Assembly: GCA_035762565.1 (NCBI GenBank)
Contig: DASTOJ010000173.1
Coordinates: 1-22,481, forward strand
DNA length: 22,481 nucleotides
Source: AR5 sp035762565
GTDB lineage: Bacteria; Methylomirabilota; Methylomirabilia; Rokubacteriales; CSP1-6
Direction: 5' to 3'
Under the pieces are notes generated by a model. The model did not search any database and had not been told where the DNA came from. It saw only the letters and a program-made list of their open reading frames with translations. Below are positions 7,324 through 13,748 of this stretch, in pieces. Positions within the stretch are counted from its first letter, which is position 1, and the number at the start of each line of letters is the position of its first letter. The position numbers were made by a program, and so were the translations under genes.

Positions 7324-8316
7324 TCAGCCGGCGGCGACGACGGTCGTGCAGGCGCTCCCCACCTTGGGGAGGTCCTGGCCCTTGGCCCGTTCCCAGTCGA
7401 GCGCGAGGCGCTCCCCGCGCGCGAAGGGGCAAAAGGGGTCGGCGCTGTCGATGCGGCCGATCAGCGCCCGCCGGCCGGCGCACCCGCCTCGACAGGGGCA
7501 GCCGGCGCAGGCCGCCGGCGCGCGACGGGCCTCGACGAACTCGGCCGTATCGACGACCGCCTCGCCGAGACGGGTCAGATCGCCGATGCCCAGGCGACTC
7601 GAAGGCCAGTAGGTGCACGGCAAGATGCGCCCGTCGGGCGCCACGCGCACCGTGGAACGTCCGCACCCGGGGCCGGCGAAGTCGGGGAGCCCGAGCACGC
7701 CGGCAAGAACCGGCTCCGTCGTGGCCACGAGGCGGGTGGCTCCGGCCAGCCGCCGGAAGCCGTCCCAGAACTGGGCATAGCTCAGCGTGAACCGGTCGGT
7801 CCTGGCGGGCTGATAGACGTTCACCCGGAGATTGGCGCCGAAGACCCCGGCCACCCGGGCCAGCTCGGCCAGCCGGTCGTGGTTGATGCTCATCATGACC
7901 GCCGTCACCGTGACGGGCACGCCCAGCGCGACGCAGCGCTCGAGCGCGACCATCACCGTGCGCCAGTTCCCGTCGCCCCGGAACGCGTCGTGCTCCCGCT
8001 CACCGGGAAAGTCGAGCGAGAACTCCACGCTGTGAAAGCGCTTGACGACCTCGTCGCCCAGCGCCTGGATGCTGAGCCCGTTGGAGGTGATGCTCGTCTT
8101 GATGCTCCGGGTCCACAGGTAGTCGAGGATCGCCTCGTACTGGCTGTGCAACCCGTTTTCACCGACCCCCAGGTTCATGGAGCGAACCGGGATCGACTCG
8201 CACGCCTGCTGCACGTCCTGAAGGGTCAGCCGCTCCACGACCTGATCGGGCCGGTAGCAGTGCGGACACTTGAGGTTGCACTCGTTGGTGAGGCCGATGC
8301 CGACGGAGAACGTCAT
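7324..8316 (-). CDS. Radical SAM/SPASM-domain enzyme (second of a pair in gene-map order)
   Basis: This 330-residue protein begins directly with the radical SAM signature, TNECNLKCPHC (Cys13, Cys17, Cys20). The SAM-binding motif reads LGVGEN (about 49-54), with Asn where Pro is usual. The C-terminal SPASM/twitch region is well formed: Cys218 and Cys234 in the CX15C arrangement around VAPDGRILPC, then CAGCPCRGGC at 270-279 and Cys296. It differs clearly from its neighbour at 6309-7316 in sequence and cysteine spacing, so the pair is not a recent duplication. ATG at 8316 sits 4 bp after the upstream GT2 stop (TAG). Family members mature peptides or cofactors, or tailor sugars. In this operon a glycan or lipid substrate is plausible, but nothing in the sequence names it. 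Confidence 0.88.
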   Translation of the reverse strand: MTFSVGIGLTNECNLKCPHCYRPDQVVERLTLQDVQQACESIPVRSMNLGVGENGLHSQYEAILDYLWTRSIKTSITSNGLSIQALGDEVVKRFHSVEFSLDFPGEREHDAFRGDGNWRTVMVALERCVALGVPVTVTAVMMSINHDRLAELARVAGVFGANLRVNVYQPARTDRFTLSYAQFWDGFRRLAGATRLVATTEPVLAGVLGLPDFAGPGCGRSTVRVAPDGRILPCTYWPSSRLGIGDLTRLGEAVVDTAEFVEARRAPAACAGCPCRGGCAGRRALIGRIDSADPFCPFARGERLALDWERAKGQDLPKVGSACTTVVAAG

Positions 8317-8320
8317 CGCG

Positions 8321-9001
8321 CTAGCGCCTCCACGCGTACTTCAGCGTCGTGAACAGAAGGTGATAGCCCGCCAGCGCGCTGCCCTTGAGCGTTCCGCCCA
8401 CCTTCGAGCGCCCCAGGCGCGTGCGACAGGTCACCGGCACCTCGACCACGCGATACCCGCGCCGCACCGCCTTGACCACCATCTCGACCGGCCAGCCGTA
8501 CGTCTTGTGCTCCATCGCGAGATCGCGCAGCACGTGCGCGCGGATCGCCCGAAAGGGTCCGATGTCGGTGAGCGCGAGGCCGTACAGCACGCGGAGCAGC
8601 AGCGTGACGACGCGATTACCGACCCGCTGCTGGGGTGTGAGCGCGCCAGGCTGGGCGCCGCCCCGGGTGCGGGAGCCGATGACCAGATCCGCCTGGCCGG
8701 CGAGCAGCGGCGCCAGCACGACCGACAGCTCCCGAGGATCCTCGTTGCGGTCACCGTCGAGGAACACGATGACGTCCGCGTCGGCCGCAGCCAGAGCACC
8801 GGCCAGGCACGCCGCGCCGTATCCGCGCACGGGCTCGCGGACGACGCGCGCGCCGGCGGCCGACGCCAGTGCGGCCGTGCGATCGGTGCTGCCGTTGTCC
8901 ACGACGATGATCTCCTGGACCAGCTCGCGCGGGACCTCGGCGACGACGCCGGCGATCGCCGCCTCCTCGTTCAGGGCCGGAATGACGACGCTGACGCGCA
9001 C
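8321..9001 (-). CDS. GT2 glycosyltransferase, polyprenol-phosphate (DPM-like)
   Basis: The 226-residue single-domain GT-A protein has VSVVIPALNEE at the N-terminus, VVDNGSTDRT (about 33-42) and FLDGD (80-84, the metal-binding DXD), followed by GSRTRG. This order and the short length without C-terminal membrane helices match soluble dolichyl/undecaprenyl-phosphate mannosyl or glucosyl transferases. The product would be a lipid-phosphate sugar, fitting the donor need of the GT-C enzyme at 4377-5789. The start is GTG at 9001, supported by a GGAGG ribosome binding site at 9006-9010, 4 bp upstream. The 45-bp gap to the cyclase gene is the largest inside this run of genes and could hold a separate transcription start, though no clear promoter boxes are visible. 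Confidence 0.88.
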   Translation of the reverse strand: MRVSVVIPALNEEAAIAGVVAEVPRELVQEIIVVDNGSTDRTAALASAAGARVVREPVRGYGAACLAGALAAADADVIVFLDGDRNEDPRELSVVLAPLLAGQADLVIGSRTRGGAQPGALTPQQRVGNRVVTLLLRVLYGLALTDIGPFRAIRAHVLRDLAMEHKTYGWPVEMVVKAVRRGYRVVEVPVTCRTRLGRSKVGGTLKGSALAGYHLLFTTLKYAWRR

Positions 9002-9005
9002 GGCG

Positions 9006-9010
9006 CCTCC
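9006..9010 (-). promoter_or_regulatory. Ribosome binding site for the DPM-like GT2
   Basis: On the minus strand this reads GGAGG, 4 bases before the GTG at 9001. It is one of the clearer Shine-Dalgarno sequences in the minus-strand run and supports the GTG start. Most downstream genes instead rely on stop-start overlap, so this may mark a fresh entry point for ribosomes at the head of the glycan genes. Confidence 0.65.
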
Positions 9011-9046
9011 AAGCGGAAGCCTAGACCGCCCGGGGATAGGGAATTG

Positions 9047-10891
9047 TCACGAAGATGTGACATCGTCGAGGAAGCCCTCGAGGATCGTCTGGTCCACCGG
9101 TTCCACGGACGTCAGCCGTATCCTGGTCAGGCGACTCCCGCTCCGCGAGTCGTCCCCCACCACCTTCCCGTAGAGGTCGCCCGAATCATAGCCCAGGCCG
9201 GGGTAGGTTAGTCGGAGGCGCACGTTCGTGAGCGGGGCCACCGGCTCATCCAGGCGTACGTCGAGCTGCCGCGTCCCGAGGCGGAGCACGACACCCGAGA
9301 CGCGCTTCGAGGAGACGATCTTCCCGTCGATGATCGAAGCTAGGAGCGGCAGGGTCACGTCAACCTGGGGATCGGCGCCACTCTCTACATCCGGTAAACG
9401 CCCGGCAAAGCGCCCAGCCAGCCCGCGAAGCTCGTAGAGGAGGAGCGCCCCTGCCAGCCCCTTCACCTCGACCGGGATCGGGGATCCAACCTCGGCGATG
9501 TGACGGATCCGCTCGAGGGTGGCGGCGCTGATGAAGATCTGCCCGCCCACCGTGCAGCCCTCGACCCGACCGGCCACGTTGACGGCGTTGCCGAGGACCG
9601 CGTACTTGGCTCGCTGTTCCGAGCCGATATTCCCCAGGACCGCCTCCCCGGTGTTGATGCCGATGCCCATCTCGAAGCGGGGCAGATCTCCGCGCTCGTG
9701 CGCCGCGTTGATCCCCGTCATCGCCCGCTGCATGGCGAGCGCGGCGCCGGCCGCGCGCTCGGCGTGGTCGGGATGCGCAGCGGGCGCGCCGAACACGGCG
9801 AAGATCGCGTCCCCGATGAACTCGTTGATGGTACCGCCGTGGGCGATGATGATGTCGGCCATCCGGGCCAGATAGTCGTTGAGGACGGCCACGACTCGGG
9901 CGGGCTCTCCGATCTCGGCAAAGCGTGTATAGCCCCGCAGGTCGGACATGAGCACGGTCACGTCGCGCTTCTCTCCGCCGAAGCGCAGGCCGCCCGGTGA
10001 CTCGAGAATCTGGCGCGCCACCTCCGGGGAGACGTACCTCCCGAAGGTGTCGCGGATGAAGTCGCGCTGGCGCAAACCATCCAGCATGGCGTTGAAGGTC
10101 TGCGTGAGCTGCCCCACCTCGTCGCTCGAGCGCACCTTCAACCGCTGGGACAGGTCCCCTTCCGCCACCCGCAGCGCCCCGTGGGTGAGCGCGCTGATGG
10201 AGCCCGTGAGGCGGTGCGCGAACAGCACGCCGAGGAGGAGGGAGCCGATGGCTCCGGCCACGGACGCCAGCAGCACTGTGACGCGCAGCGCGGCCAGGCG
10301 GTCGACATAGACATTGACCCGGTAGTCCACATCCAGGACGGCGATGACGCGCCCGGTTCCGTCTCTGATGGGGGCAAAGGCGGTGATCCAGGTGCCGCTC
10401 TGGTTGTGATAGATACCCGTGTGGGCGGCGACGTTGTCACGAAAGCTCTGCGACAGAGGCTCGATGAGCTCCGGGACCAGCGGGTAGAGCTCTCCGGGCG
10501 CGCCCGGCCCCCGGCTCGTCACCATGAAGCGGGCACGTCGCGACACCTGATCGAAGTCGGTGAGGGTGTAGATCGGGGTTTCGAGGCCGTTCTCGTCCTG
10601 GATCGCGGCCAGGGCCGCGCGCACGCGCCGGTACGCGTCGGAATCGCCGCTGAGCGTGCGCTGCACTTCGGCGTGGAGCGCCGGCTCCACCAGGAGCGCG
10701 CCGGTCCGCGCGATGTTGAGCAGCAGCGTGCCCAGCGTCGCCTGGAGATCCCGCTTTTGGTGCTGGTAGACGAGCGTCCCGACCACGCCGATGGCCACGA
10801 TCGTCACGGCGACGAGCAGCCCCACGGCGCGGACGCTCAGCCGTTGCCAGGCACGGAGCCGGAGTGGCCGGATCGCCCGAGTCATCGACAC
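9047..10891 (-). CDS. Membrane-anchored class III adenylate/guanylate cyclase with HAMP domain
   Basis: The 614-residue sensor has a transmembrane helix at about 22-42, an extracytoplasmic sensor of about 155 residues ending in ITAFAPIRDGTGRVIAVLDVDY (a cache-like strand pattern), and a second helix near 202-226. A HAMP domain follows at about 226-280 (EGDLSQRL, DEVGQL), then a class III cyclase domain at about 305-485. Metal-binding Asp317 (MSDLRGYT) and Asp361 (FIGDAIFAVFG) and the transition-state residues Asn438 and Arg442 are present. The adenine-selecting Lys is Glu357, and the partner Asp/Thr position is Ala431, so nucleotide choice is uncertain. The last 105 residues form a beta-rich domain that resembles PilZ without the RxxxR motif. 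GTG at 10891 or ATG at 10885 could start it. The DUF302 stop is 6 bp upstream. Confidence 0.9.
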   Translation of the reverse strand: MSMTRAIRPLRLRAWQRLSVRAVGLLVAVTIVAIGVVGTLVYQHQKRDLQATLGTLLLNIARTGALLVEPALHAEVQRTLSGDSDAYRRVRAALAAIQDENGLETPIYTLTDFDQVSRRARFMVTSRGPGAPGELYPLVPELIEPLSQSFRDNVAAHTGIYHNQSGTWITAFAPIRDGTGRVIAVLDVDYRVNVYVDRLAALRVTVLLASVAGAIGSLLLGVLFAHRLTGSISALTHGALRVAEGDLSQRLKVRSSDEVGQLTQTFNAMLDGLRQRDFIRDTFGRYVSPEVARQILESPGGLRFGGEKRDVTVLMSDLRGYTRFAEIGEPARVVAVLNDYLARMADIIIAHGGTINEFIGDAIFAVFGAPAAHPDHAERAAGAALAMQRAMTGINAAHERGDLPRFEMGIGINTGEAVLGNIGSEQRAKYAVLGNAVNVAGRVEGCTVGGQIFISAATLERIRHIAEVGSPIPVEVKGLAGALLLYELRGLAGRFAGRLPDVESGADPQVDVTLPLLASIIDGKIVSSKRVSGVVLRLGTRQLDVRLDEPVAPLTNVRLRLTYPGLGYDSGDLYGKVVGDDSRSGSRLTRIRLTSVEPVDQTILEGFLDDVTSS

Positions 10892-10897
10892 CGTACT

Positions 10898-11233
10898 CTA
10901 CGGTGCAACGGCCTCTCGAGCGAAACCAGCCAGCGCCTTCTTCAGATGTTCCGTGACCGGGCACGGCGGCGCGGCGTGCCGCTGTGCGGGGAACGAAGGA
11001 TCGTTGTAACCCAGCCACACCTGTCCCGAGGCATCCCGCCACACGAGGGCTTTCAGCGGCAGGTCGATCCCGACGGTCTGGGCGCACTGCATGAGCGGTG
11101 TACCACCTTCCGGATTGCCGAAGATCAGCACCTCGGTTGACCGGAGTGTCTGTCCCACTCTCGCCGCGCCGGCCGCGTGATCGATCCGTGCGAAGATCGT
11201 GAGGCCTTTCTGCTTCAGTACTCGACCTTCCAC
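10898..11233 (-). pseudogene. DUF302 domain protein, N-terminally truncated remnant
   Basis: The open frame encodes KGLTIFARIDHAAGAA, TEVLIFGNPEGGTPLM, IDLPLKALVW and VWLGYNDPSF, which together are the core of the DUF302 family, a small alpha/beta domain of unknown function often near redox or heavy-metal genes. Intact members usually have about 30 more residues before the KGLTVFARIDH segment. Here the frame starts at a GTG inside the neighbouring thioredoxin-like sequence, with no ribosome binding site. The missing N-terminus and the abrupt change from thioredoxin to DUF302 coding in a different frame point to a deletion that joined two formerly separate genes. It might still be translated as a 111-residue protein, so calling it a pseudogene is inference. 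The cyclase starts 6 bp after its TAG. Confidence 0.65.
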
Positions 11234-11511
11234 TCCTTCAAGAGCGCCTTGCTCGAATCGAGATCGACCTTGAAGACCCTCACGGCGGCGAATCTCGGGT
11301 CCGTCGCGAGCCTATGCACGATAGGCTCCTGCCGCCTGCGGACGGGTCACCAGGGCGCGTGGACGAACACCACGATGCCGGCGCCGGCGTCCTGCGCGGC
11401 CCTGAAGGCGTTGGAGTCGAACGGGGCCACGTCGGCGGCGTGAGCCAGGCCTCCGACGATGCCCGCCACCGCCAAGGCGGCGGCGCCGATGATCACGCTA
11501 CGTCGGTTCAT
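11215..11511 (-). pseudogene. Thioredoxin-like exported protein with in-frame TGA at the catalytic position; possible selenoprotein or relic
   Basis: ATG at 11511, 7-8 bases after a good ribosome binding site (AGGGAG), opens a signal peptide (MNRRSVIIGAAALAVAG to AHA) and a thioredoxin start: FDSNAFRAAQDAGAGIVVFVHAPW. Codon 55 (11349-11347) is TGA exactly where the first Cys of the WCxxC motif belongs. Reading on in the same frame gives PVRRRQEPIVHRL, then DPRFAAVRVFKVDLDSSKALLKEWKVEY, the normal thioredoxin-fold continuation, to a TGA at 11217-11215. The second catalytic Cys is Arg58 (CGC). The final beta strands of the fold are absent, and DUF302 coding follows in another frame. Either TGA encodes selenocysteine, as the hairpin at 11299-11346 suggests, or the gene has decayed. 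Without recoding, only a 54-residue exported fragment would be made. Confidence 0.7.
11299..11346 (-). promoter_or_regulatory. Candidate bacterial SECIS-like stem-loop just after the in-frame TGA
   Basis: On the minus strand, 18 bases after the TGA at 11349-11347, GAGCCTAT pairs perfectly with ATAGGCTC around the 5-base loop CGTGC (hairpin 11308-11328). An outer stem GTCCG/CGGAC (11339-11343 with 11299-11303) encloses it. The loop starts 26 bases after the TGA and has G as its second base. Known bacterial SECIS elements, as I recall them, have the apical loop about 16-37 bases after UGA with a G in the first two loop positions. The stem uses codons rare here (CCT, CAT, AGG), as if bent to keep pairing. 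It has not been tested by folding software, and chance or a pseudogene setting remains possible. Confidence 0.5.
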
Positions 11512-11813
11512 GGGAGCTCCCTTCCGATGTCGGATGGTAACGCTGAGTCTCCTCCAATTGTCACAGCGGCGTGAACTCAGGATCGTCGAGCGTTCCGTCG
11601 GCCAGGGGCCGATCGGACGGGCCCCGGCTCGGGCCGGCCGGGCGCCGATGGCAGGCGGTGCGTCAGGACTGAGGGGCTGCTACCATCGGCACGCAGGGAG
11701 GACCTCAGTTGCGGAGATCCTGCTCCACCTCGGAGCCCTCCATCGGCAACCGGCTGGGACGCCACCGCGACTCCGGGGCGCCCGTACGGCGTCTGGGGCT
11801 GCGGCACTGACCG
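11512..11813. other. Divergent intergenic region of about 300 bp
   Basis: This gap separates the minus-strand run from the plus-strand membrane-protein gene and should hold promoters for both, but I see no convincing -35/-10 pair. It contains an inverted repeat GGGGCC...GGCCCC at 11605-11625 (6-bp arms, 9-bp loop) without a following T run. It also holds a strong ribosome binding site GGGAGG at 11696-11701, 7 bases before a TTG that opens a 33-codon frame (11709-11810). That frame is in phase with the downstream gene and is stopped by TGA 3 bases before its GTG. No other coding sequence is supported. Confidence 0.5.
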
Positions 11814-12230
11814 GTGGAAGAACGGTGGAAGGCGCCCGCCGGCGATGAGGTCCCCGGCGCTCTGCGGCGCTGGTTCGTCGCGCATTTCGTGGTCGACTGG
11901 GTGTTCGCGCTCCCGCTGCTCGTGTTCCCCGACGCCTTTCTCCGAGCACTTGGCTGGCCCGTCGTCGACCCGATGGCGGCGCGCGGCGTCGCAGCCGCGC
12001 TCGTTGGCATCGGCACGCAGTCGCTGCTGTCACGAAACGCCGGCGTGGCGGTCTACCGTGAGATGCTGTCGCTCAAGATCCTCTGGTCGGCCACCGCTGC
12101 GCTCGGCTTCGGGTGGACGGCCCTCACCACGGGCCCCCCGATCGGATGGGTCTTCGCCGTGATCTTCGCGCTCTTCAGCGTGCTCTGGACGTACTGGTGG
12201 CGTCGTCTCGGGACGAGCGGGACGTCATGA
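11814..12230 (+). CDS. Small integral membrane protein of unknown function
   Basis: The 138-residue protein has four hydrophobic segments: around WFVAHFVVDWVFALPLLVF, GVAAALVGIGTQSLL, ILWSATAALGFGWTAL, and IGWVFAVIFALFSVLWTYWW. The charged ends (LRRW near the start, WRRLGTS at the end) fit a small four-helix membrane protein. I do not recognise a named family, and the pattern is like many conserved hypothetical membrane proteins. The GTG at 11814 is the first start after an in-frame TGA at 11808-11810 and has no good ribosome binding site, so the exact start is uncertain. The membrane domain itself begins only near residue 18. Its stop overlaps the next gene's start as ATGA, so it is co-translated with the methyltransferase. 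Confidence 0.72.
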   Translation: MEERWKAPAGDEVPGALRRWFVAHFVVDWVFALPLLVFPDAFLRALGWPVVDPMAARGVAAALVGIGTQSLLSRNAGVAVYREMLSLKILWSATAALGFGWTALTTGPPIGWVFAVIFALFSVLWTYWWRRLGTSGTS

Positions 12231-12994
12231 ATGACCCACTCGCGGTCATGGCCTCCGTGCGCGAGCACTACGACGAGGTGCTGTCCCGCCACTACTCGCG
12301 TATGTTCGGCGAGTTCGAGGCGAAGGTCGTCGAGCAACAGGCGCTGCTCGAGCGGCTCGGCGTCACCGTCGTGCCGCAGGGCCGCGTGGCGGTGGACCTC
12401 GGCTGTGGCTCCGGATTCCAGTCCATCGCGCTGGCGCGCCTCGGCTTCGAGGTGCTGGCCATCGACTTCAGTCGTCGGCTCCTCACCGAACTGACGGAGC
12501 GCGCGCGCGGCCTGCCGGTCGAGCCGATCGCGGGCGACATCCGCGACGTCGCCGCGCTCGCCCCGGCAGCAGTCCAGCTGGTCGTGTGCATGGGCGACAC
12601 GCTGTCCCACCTCGAACGGGAGGAGGACCTTGACCGCGTGTTCGGCGGCGTCGCGTCACGCCTTGCCGTTGGTGGTCGATTCGTCCTCACGTTCCGCGAC
12701 CTCAGCAGACAACTGGAGGGGCTCGATCGCTTCATCCCGCTCCTGGCCTCCGACGACCTGATCATGGCGTGTTTCCTGGAGTACGAGCCCGCCCGTGTGA
12801 GGGTGCACGATCTCATCTGGGTGCGCGAGCCGGACGGCTGGCGCCTGCGCAAGGGCGCCTACCGCAAGCTGCGCCTCGGGCCCGATGCCGTGACCACGCG
12901 GCTCGAGCGAACGGGGTTCACCGTCGAGCGTCATCCGGCGCCGGCCGGGATGGTCGCGCTCGTCGCCGTCTCGGCACGCCCGCGCCCCTGCTAA
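12227..12994 (+). CDS. Class I SAM-dependent methyltransferase
   Basis: The 255-residue cytoplasmic protein carries motif I VAVDLGCGSGFQ (about 54-65) and the motif II acidic residue in VLAIDF (Asp80), followed by a GDIRDV segment and VVCMGDTLSHL, the post-II region of small-molecule methyltransferases. The second half, with LTFRDLSRQL and LRKGAYRKLRL, is typical of this Rossmann-type family, but the substrate is unknown. The ATG at 12227 overlaps the membrane-protein stop (ATGA), fixing the start. The 3' part, from about 12656 to the TAA at 12994, lies opposite the C-terminal frame of the convergent TPR gene. The methyltransferase reading is clearly the real coding strand there because its motifs and residues fit the family to the end. 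Confidence 0.87.
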   Translation: MNDPLAVMASVREHYDEVLSRHYSRMFGEFEAKVVEQQALLERLGVTVVPQGRVAVDLGCGSGFQSIALARLGFEVLAIDFSRRLLTELTERARGLPVEPIAGDIRDVAALAPAAVQLVVCMGDTLSHLEREEDLDRVFGGVASRLAVGGRFVLTFRDLSRQLEGLDRFIPLLASDDLIMACFLEYEPARVRVHDLIWVREPDGWRLRKGAYRKLRLGPDAVTTRLERTGFTVERHPAPAGMVALVAVSARPRPC

Positions 12995-13747
12995 TCTAAG
13001 AGCCTGTCGGGACCGATCCCGGATCGACTCCAGAAGCTGACGCGCGTCCCGCGAGTCCTTCAGCGTCCAGTCGGCGAGGTTGCTGGGCGCCGTCTCGTCG
13101 AGCACGGCCTGGAGCTCGCGCCGGGCCTCGGCGAGCCGGTTCTGCTTGATGAGGACCTTGGCGAGGCCGACGCGCATCCCCGTGAACTTCGAGTCGAGGG
13201 CCAGACCCTTGCGGAACATCTCGCCGGCGCGCGCGAGGTCGCCGCCGAGGAGGGACGGCACCTCGTAGTACACGTTACCGGCCAGCGCGTAGGCGGCAGC
13301 GAGCTCGGGATCGAGCTCGAGCGCGAGGCGGATCTCCTCCTGCACCGTCGGCAGCAGGAACAGCGAGCGCACGATGCCCTTGGTCTGGCCCCAGCGCCCC
13401 ATGTTGACACCGTACCAGAGGTGGGCAAGCGCGCTCCTCGGCGCGAGCTCGACCGCGCGCTTCGCCGCCTGGCGGCCCCGGTCATACGCCTCGAGCTTCT
13501 GCTCGGGCGTCGCGGCGCGGATGTCGCCCCAGATGAACGAGACGCGCGCAAGCGCGATGAGATTGTCCGGGTGCGCGTCGGTCGTGACCGCCTGCGCCAA
13601 GCCTTCGCGAAGCGTATCGAGCCGACCCGGATTCTCGTGGTAGCGGGCGGCCACCGTCTCCAGTTCGGCCACGAGCGGCGACTGGGCCGCGGCCGACGTC
13701 GCCAGCGCCAGAACGAGCAGGCTGCCGACCAGCGCTCCCTGTCGCAT
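12656..13747 (-). CDS. Exported TPR-repeat protein, probably with lost stop and antisense C-terminal tail
   Basis: A signal peptide (residues about 1-21, ending AAAQS) leads into helical repeats. These include AYDRGRQAAKRAVELAPRS, VQEEIRLALELDPELAAAY, GEMFRKGLALDSKF and NRLAEARRELQAVLDE, all typical tetratricopeptide units. GNVYYEVPSLLGGDLARA resembles TRAP-associated TatT-like TPR proteins. The repeat domain ends near residue 250 (LLESIRDRSRQ). From about residue 252 to 363 the frame runs antisense through the methyltransferase 3' end, giving a His/Arg/Gly-rich tail with no protein-like pattern. TAG stops occur in both other frames just after that point, so a small indel probably removed the original stop near 12990. 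ATG at 13747 lies one base after the SDR stop. A periplasmic scaffolding role is inference. Confidence 0.75.
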   Translation of the reverse strand: MRQGALVGSLLVLALATSAAAQSPLVAELETVAARYHENPGRLDTLREGLAQAVTTDAHPDNLIALARVSFIWGDIRAATPEQKLEAYDRGRQAAKRAVELAPRSALAHLWYGVNMGRWGQTKGIVRSLFLLPTVQEEIRLALELDPELAAAYALAGNVYYEVPSLLGGDLARAGEMFRKGLALDSKFTGMRVGLAKVLIKQNRLAEARRELQAVLDETAPSNLADWTLKDSRDARQLLESIRDRSRQALRLAGARACRDGDERDHPGRRRMTLDGEPRSLEPRGHGIGPEAQLAVGALAQAPAVRLAHPDEIVHPHTGGLVLQETRHDQVVGGQERDEAIEPLQLSAEVAEREDESTTNGKA

Positions 13748-13748
13748 C

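Noticed and set aside
7317..8320. A RiPP precursor peptide for the radical SAM pair
   Set aside because: The gaps around the pair are 4-7 bases, and no short Cys/Gly-rich frame with its own ribosome binding site was seen nearby.
7309..8352. Long plus-strand frame opposite the second radical SAM gene
   Set aside because: The minus-strand frame has complete CX3CX2C and SPASM cysteines; the plus frame is a stop-poor shadow.
11605..11625. GGGGCC/GGCCCC inverted repeat in the divergent intergenic region
   Set aside because: The arms are short, the loop is 9 bases, and no T run or operator context is present; likely GC-driven.
11808..11810. Second in-frame TGA, just before the membrane-protein start, considered as another selenocysteine codon
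   Set aside because: No clean stem-loop lies in the next 15-40 bases, and no redox motif surrounds the codon.
13008..13025. Inverted repeats CGGGA/TCCCG and GATCC/GGATC between the convergent methyltransferase and TPR genes
   Set aside because: The stem is only 5 bp and no T run follows on either strand, so an intrinsic terminator is not supported.
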